Positions 5,522-6,159 of a stretch of DNA of 6,159 bases are shown here, piece after piece. The stretch comes from Alphaproteobacteria bacterium (GTDB taxonomy: Bacteria > Pseudomonadota > Alphaproteobacteria > ATCC43930 > CGMCC-115725): the NCBI GenBank assembly GCA_028866355.1, contig JAGWIH010000146.1, forward strand, positions 1 to 6,159. Reading direction: 5' to 3'. Numbering within the stretch: the first letter of the stretch is position 1; each line of letters opens with the position of its first letter. The translations under genes were made by a program, and so were the position numbers. Below the pieces are notes generated by a model. That model was not told the DNA's origin, made no database searches, and saw only the letters and a list, made by a program, of their open reading frames with translations.

Positions 5522-5886
5522 GCCGCGCGCCGACATGGGCGGCACAGGCCGCGGCGCTGCTGGCGCTGGCGATGCTGGTGGCGGGCTGCCACACAACGCG
5601 TGTCGTCTGGGCGAAGCCCGGCGGCGACGCCGCGTCATTGCAGGATGATATGCAGACTTGCAACTACCATCCGGCAACGACGGCCTACCGGCCCGCGGCC
5701 GCGCCTGGTTACCAGCCATTGCCCGCGCCGAGCGGTTATTCGGCTGGCTCGATGGCGCCCGCCTATTCGACGTCGGCCAATTCCGCCGATGCCACGAATT
5801 CGGTCACGATTGATGTGCCCGATGCCCAGCGATCGCCGGTGAGTTGCATGATCGCGCACGGTTGGCGCCTGACGCCGCTGCCGTAG
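5518..5886 (+). CDS. Small predicted lipoprotein, function unknown
   Basis: A 122-residue protein with a lipoprotein signal: a hydrophobic stretch (about 9-23) and lipobox VAGC, giving lipid-modified Cys24. The mature part has a Pro/Ala/Tyr/Ser-rich middle (about 55-95), likely disordered, and two further cysteines in the contexts MQTCNYHP and SCMIAHGWRL. The CM...GW ending recurs, in my experience, in small uncharacterised proteobacterial lipoproteins; the two cysteines may form a disulfide. The start is TTG at 5518, overlapping the preceding TGA stop by four bases (TTGA), so the two genes are almost certainly one transcription unit. The location is predicted to be an inner- or outer-membrane leaflet facing the periplasm. 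No role can be assigned. Confidence 0.75.
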   Translation: MSRAPTWAAQAAALLALAMLVAGCHTTRVVWAKPGGDAASLQDDMQTCNYHPATTAYRPAAAPGYQPLPAPSGYSAGSMAPAYSTSANSADATNSVTIDVPDAQRSPVSCMIAHGWRLTPLP

Positions 5887-5911
5887 GCACCCGACTGGAA
5901 CGGCGATTTTT
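5880..5911 (+). terminator. Weak terminator candidate after the lipoprotein gene
   Basis: GCCGT (5880-5884) and ACGGC (5900-5904) form a 5-bp stem, extendable by a T-G wobble, around a 15-base loop. GA and a run of five T (5907-5911) follow. The stem is short for an intrinsic terminator, but its position between two convergent genes fits. Confidence 0.3.
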
Positions 5912-6159
5912 CAGCCGAGCGGCAAATCGACCGGCACCATATGGTGGGCGACGCCGAGCTGGGCCGGCGTCAGGCCGATAGCCAGCCCGACGAGCTGCGG
6001 CAGGTGCAGGATCGGCATACCGAGTTCGGTGCCGAGGTCGCGTTCCATCTGGTCCTGGAAGGTGTCGAGCACGGTGTGACACAGCGGACAGGGCGTGACG
6101 ATGGCGGCGGCGCCGTTGTCCCGCGCCGACTTGATATGCCGGCCGGTGAGCTTGATCGC
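5911..6159 (-). CDS. hdrB: HdrB-like heterodisulfide reductase subunit B, C-terminal part, cut by window edge
   Basis: The minus-strand frame is open from the edge to TGA at 5913-5911, giving the last 82 residues. It contains IVTPCPLCHTVLDTFQ, the CxxC end of a cysteine-rich CCG domain as found in HdrB proteins, which bind an unusual iron-sulfur centre. A C-terminal segment of HdrB type follows (MPILHLPQLVGLAIGLTPAQLGV). In proteobacteria such proteins occur in sulfur-oxidising sHdr complexes and in other electron-transfer complexes; the partners lie outside the window, so the complex cannot be named. It is the last gene of its transcription unit here and converges on the lipoprotein gene with 24 bases between stops. 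The earlier cysteines of the motif are not visible. Confidence 0.82.
   Translation of the reverse strand, partial: AIKLTGRHIKSARDNGAAAIVTPCPLCHTVLDTFQDQMERDLGTELGMPILHLPQLVGLAIGLTPAQLGVAHHMVPVDLPLG

Noticed and set aside
4967..5719. Minus-strand open frame of 250 codons opposite the unknown gene and lipoprotein
   Set aside because: Arg/Pro/Gly-rich composition typical of antisense frames in GC-rich DNA, with no recognisable domain. The plus-strand pair has coupled starts, a ribosome site and a lipobox.
1..6159. CRISPR arrays, tRNA or rRNA genes, insertion sequences
   Set aside because: No regularly spaced repeats, cloverleaf-type sequence, rRNA segments, transposase motifs or terminal inverted repeats were seen.

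Overview
The window is GC-rich (roughly 60-65% by eye) apart from one AT-rich spacer. Codon use, protein families and gene arrangement suggest an alphaproteobacterium, probably of the Hyphomicrobiales (Bradyrhizobiaceae/Xanthobacteraceae-like). This placement is inferred from protein style, not from a marker gene.

Layout. Minus strand, 272 to beyond base 1: the start of a TpsA exoprotein (filamentous-haemagglutinin type), cut by the window edge. Bases 273-697: a 425-base gene-free, AT-rich spacer with several operator-like repeats. Minus strand, 2425-698: its TpsB/FhaC-family outer-membrane transporter. Bases 2426-2717: a divergent control region with two related palindromes, a terminator-like hairpin and candidate promoters for both directions. 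Plus strand, 2718-3446: a predicted lipoprotein cysteine protease of the bacterial transglutaminase-like (BTLCP, LapG-like) family. It converges, with only 15 bases between the stops, on a minus-strand gene (4904-3462) for a TPR-repeat glycosyltransferase with a GT9-like C-terminal domain. Seventy-seven bases further on, a plus-strand pair starts: an unrecognised 179-residue protein (4982-5521) and a small lipoprotein (5518-5886) whose TTG start overlaps the preceding stop. The right edge carries, on the minus strand, the C-terminal 82 residues of an HdrB-like iron-sulfur protein (5911 to beyond 6159).

How the genes may work together. TpsB and TpsA form a two-partner secretion pair: TpsB recognises the TPS domain at the N terminus of TpsA in the periplasm and exports it through its barrel. 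The neighbouring LapG-like protease and TPR-glycosyltransferase could process and glycosylate a surface adhesin, making the left four genes a candidate adhesin secretion/modification/release locus. That functional link rests on proximity and family analogy only. The right-hand genes (unknown protein plus lipoprotein, and the HdrB-like protein) look like separate transcription units.
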